Positions 14,063-14,672 of a stretch of DNA of 14,672 bases are shown here, piece after piece. This DNA is from an uncultured Porphyromonadaceae bacterium (GTDB lineage: Bacteria > Bacteroidota > Bacteroidia > Bacteroidales > Muribaculaceae). Positions within the stretch are counted from its first letter, which is position 1. Each line of letters starts with the position of its first letter. Under the pieces are notes generated by a model, which searched no databases, had not been told where the DNA came from, and worked only from the letters and a program-made list of their open reading frames with translations. The position numbers and the translations under genes were made by a program. Location: the NCBI GenBank assembly GCA_947174735.1, contig CAMWKC010000025.1, positions 1 to 14,672 of the forward strand. Reading direction: 5' to 3'.

Positions 14063-14605
14063 ATGAAAGATCTTAAAGGAACCCGCACCGAAGAGTGCCT
14101 GAAACTGGCTTTTGCCGGTGAGTCACAGGCAAGTATTAAATATTCTTTCTATGCCAAGAAGGCAGCGAAAGACGGCTATCAGCAGATAGGCGCAATCTTT
14201 ACCGAAACCGCCCATAATGAGCATACCCACGCCAAGATTTGGTTCAAGCTGCTCCATGGCGGCGATGTCCCCACCACCACAATCAACCTTGCTGATGCTG
14301 CAGCCGGTGAGGAATATGAATGGGAAGATATGTATGTAGAATTTGCCAAGGTGGCCCGCGAAGAGGGTTTCGAAGAAATTGCCCGCAAGTTCGAACAGGT
14401 TGGCGCGATTGAGCGCGAACATATGGAACGCTATCGCACACTGCTTAAGAACGTAGAGGAGGGATTGGTTTTCTCGCGGGAGGGCGACCGTATGTGGATG
14501 TGCCGCGAGTGTGGCCATATCCATGTAGGCAAGTCAGCTCCTAAAGTCTGTCCCGTATGCGCACATCCTGAAGCATACTTCGAGCTTCGCCCCGAAAACT
14601 ATTAA
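14063..14605 (+). CDS. rbr: Rubrerythrin
   Basis: This is a cytoplasmic di-iron peroxidase that reduces hydrogen peroxide with electrons from NAD(P)H-linked donors, part of the oxidative-stress defence of anaerobes. The 180-residue product has an N-terminal ferritin-like four-helix bundle with Glu20 (AGESQA), Glu53 and His56 ([10 protein letters not shown]), a Glu-rich third helix ([21 protein letters not shown], 83-103) and the fourth-helix ExxH motif (Glu117, His120). The C-terminal rubredoxin-like domain has four iron-binding cysteines as CRECGH (147-152) and CPVCAH (163-168). It has the usual order and length of the classical type. The ATG is preceded by a run of T and a tRNA terminator further upstream, so it must have its own promoter in 13990-14062, but I see no good consensus match there. 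Confidence 0.97.
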   Translation: MKDLKGTRTEECLKLAFAGESQASIKYSFYAKKAAKDGYQQIGAIFTETAHNEHTHAKIWFKLLHGGDVPTTTINLADAAAGEEYEWEDMYVEFAKVAREEGFEEIARKFEQVGAIEREHMERYRTLLKNVEEGLVFSREGDRMWMCRECGHIHVGKSAPKVCPVCAHPEAYFELRPENY

Positions 14606-14627
14606 AATAAATCGTGTAACCACAAAT

Positions 14628-14672
14628 ATGTGCGGCGTCGTTTTTTTGGATGCGTATATTGTGAGGAGGGCG
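14628..14672 (+). CDS. Start of a gene whose product begins Met-Cys-Gly (partial)
   Basis: An ATG 22 bases after the rubrerythrin stop opens a frame with no stop up to the window edge, 15 codons: MCGVVFLDAYIVRRA. Met-Cys-Gly at the very N-terminus is seen in class II glutamine amidotransferases and in SOS-associated (YedK/HMCES) proteins, where Cys2 is the nucleophile. The rest of the fragment does not decide between these or anything else. The reading frame could also be chance. Confidence 0.4.
   Translation, partial: MCGVVFLDAYIVRRA

Noticed and set aside
13827..14066. 79-codon open frame across tRNA-Pro and its terminator
   Set aside because: It is a by-product of the tRNA sequence and would be cut off by the terminator at 13953-13989.
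14606..14627. Terminator after rubrerythrin
   Set aside because: Only a four-pair stem (CACA/TGTG at 14621-14632) is visible and it overlaps the next possible start codon; the T run at 14640-14646 follows without a matching stem.

Overview
The window looks like chromosomal DNA of a Bacteroidales bacterium, probably of the family Muribaculaceae (the family is an inference). Three things support this: a single-chain SecD-SecF fusion of 991 residues, start codons that lack Shine-Dalgarno sequences, and several promoters of the Bacteroidetes type (TTG, 20-21 bases, TAnnTTTG). Most of the window is ordinary core genome of moderate GC. Positions about 11640-13690 are visibly richer in A+T and look like accessory DNA.

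Layout. Positions 1-131 hold at least two and a half copies of a 50-base tandem repeat. secDF (134-3109, minus) follows, with a structured leader of about 150 bases. A divergent promoter drives a lipoprotein with an N-terminal Ig-like (SbsA/Big_5-type) domain (3439-5430) and a Rossmann-type protein with GNGPSL and GADHTW motifs (5443-6312). A lipid/diacylglycerol kinase (6323-7288, minus) converges on them. It is divergent, with closely packed promoters, from a plus-strand run: psd (phosphatidylserine decarboxylase, GTG start), pssA (phosphatidylserine synthase), a small membrane protein of DUF4834 type, a Cof-type HAD phosphatase and an orphan sensor histidine kinase. psd and pssA together make phosphatidylethanolamine from CDP-diacylglycerol and serine, and the lipid kinase acts next to this pathway.

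The most interesting region is a minus-strand three-gene operon at 11642-13248. In transcription order it encodes a 217-residue protein with a RelE/HigB-like C-terminal half, an XRE/HigA-type antitoxin with a long C-terminal tail, and a SecB-like chaperone. This is the layout of a toxin-antitoxin-chaperone (TAC) module, known from the mycobacterial Rv1955-Rv1956-Rv1957 system. A perfect 22-bp palindrome lies just upstream of its predicted -7 box and is a strong candidate operator.

Between this operon and the tRNA lie a GC-rich hairpin, a 29-codon ORF of doubtful status, and a strong promoter. The promoter is followed by about 100 bases ending in a terminator-like hairpin (possible small RNA), and then tRNA-Pro(GGG) with a clear intrinsic terminator. 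The window ends with rubrerythrin (oxidative stress) and the first 15 codons of a gene whose product begins Met-Cys-Gly.
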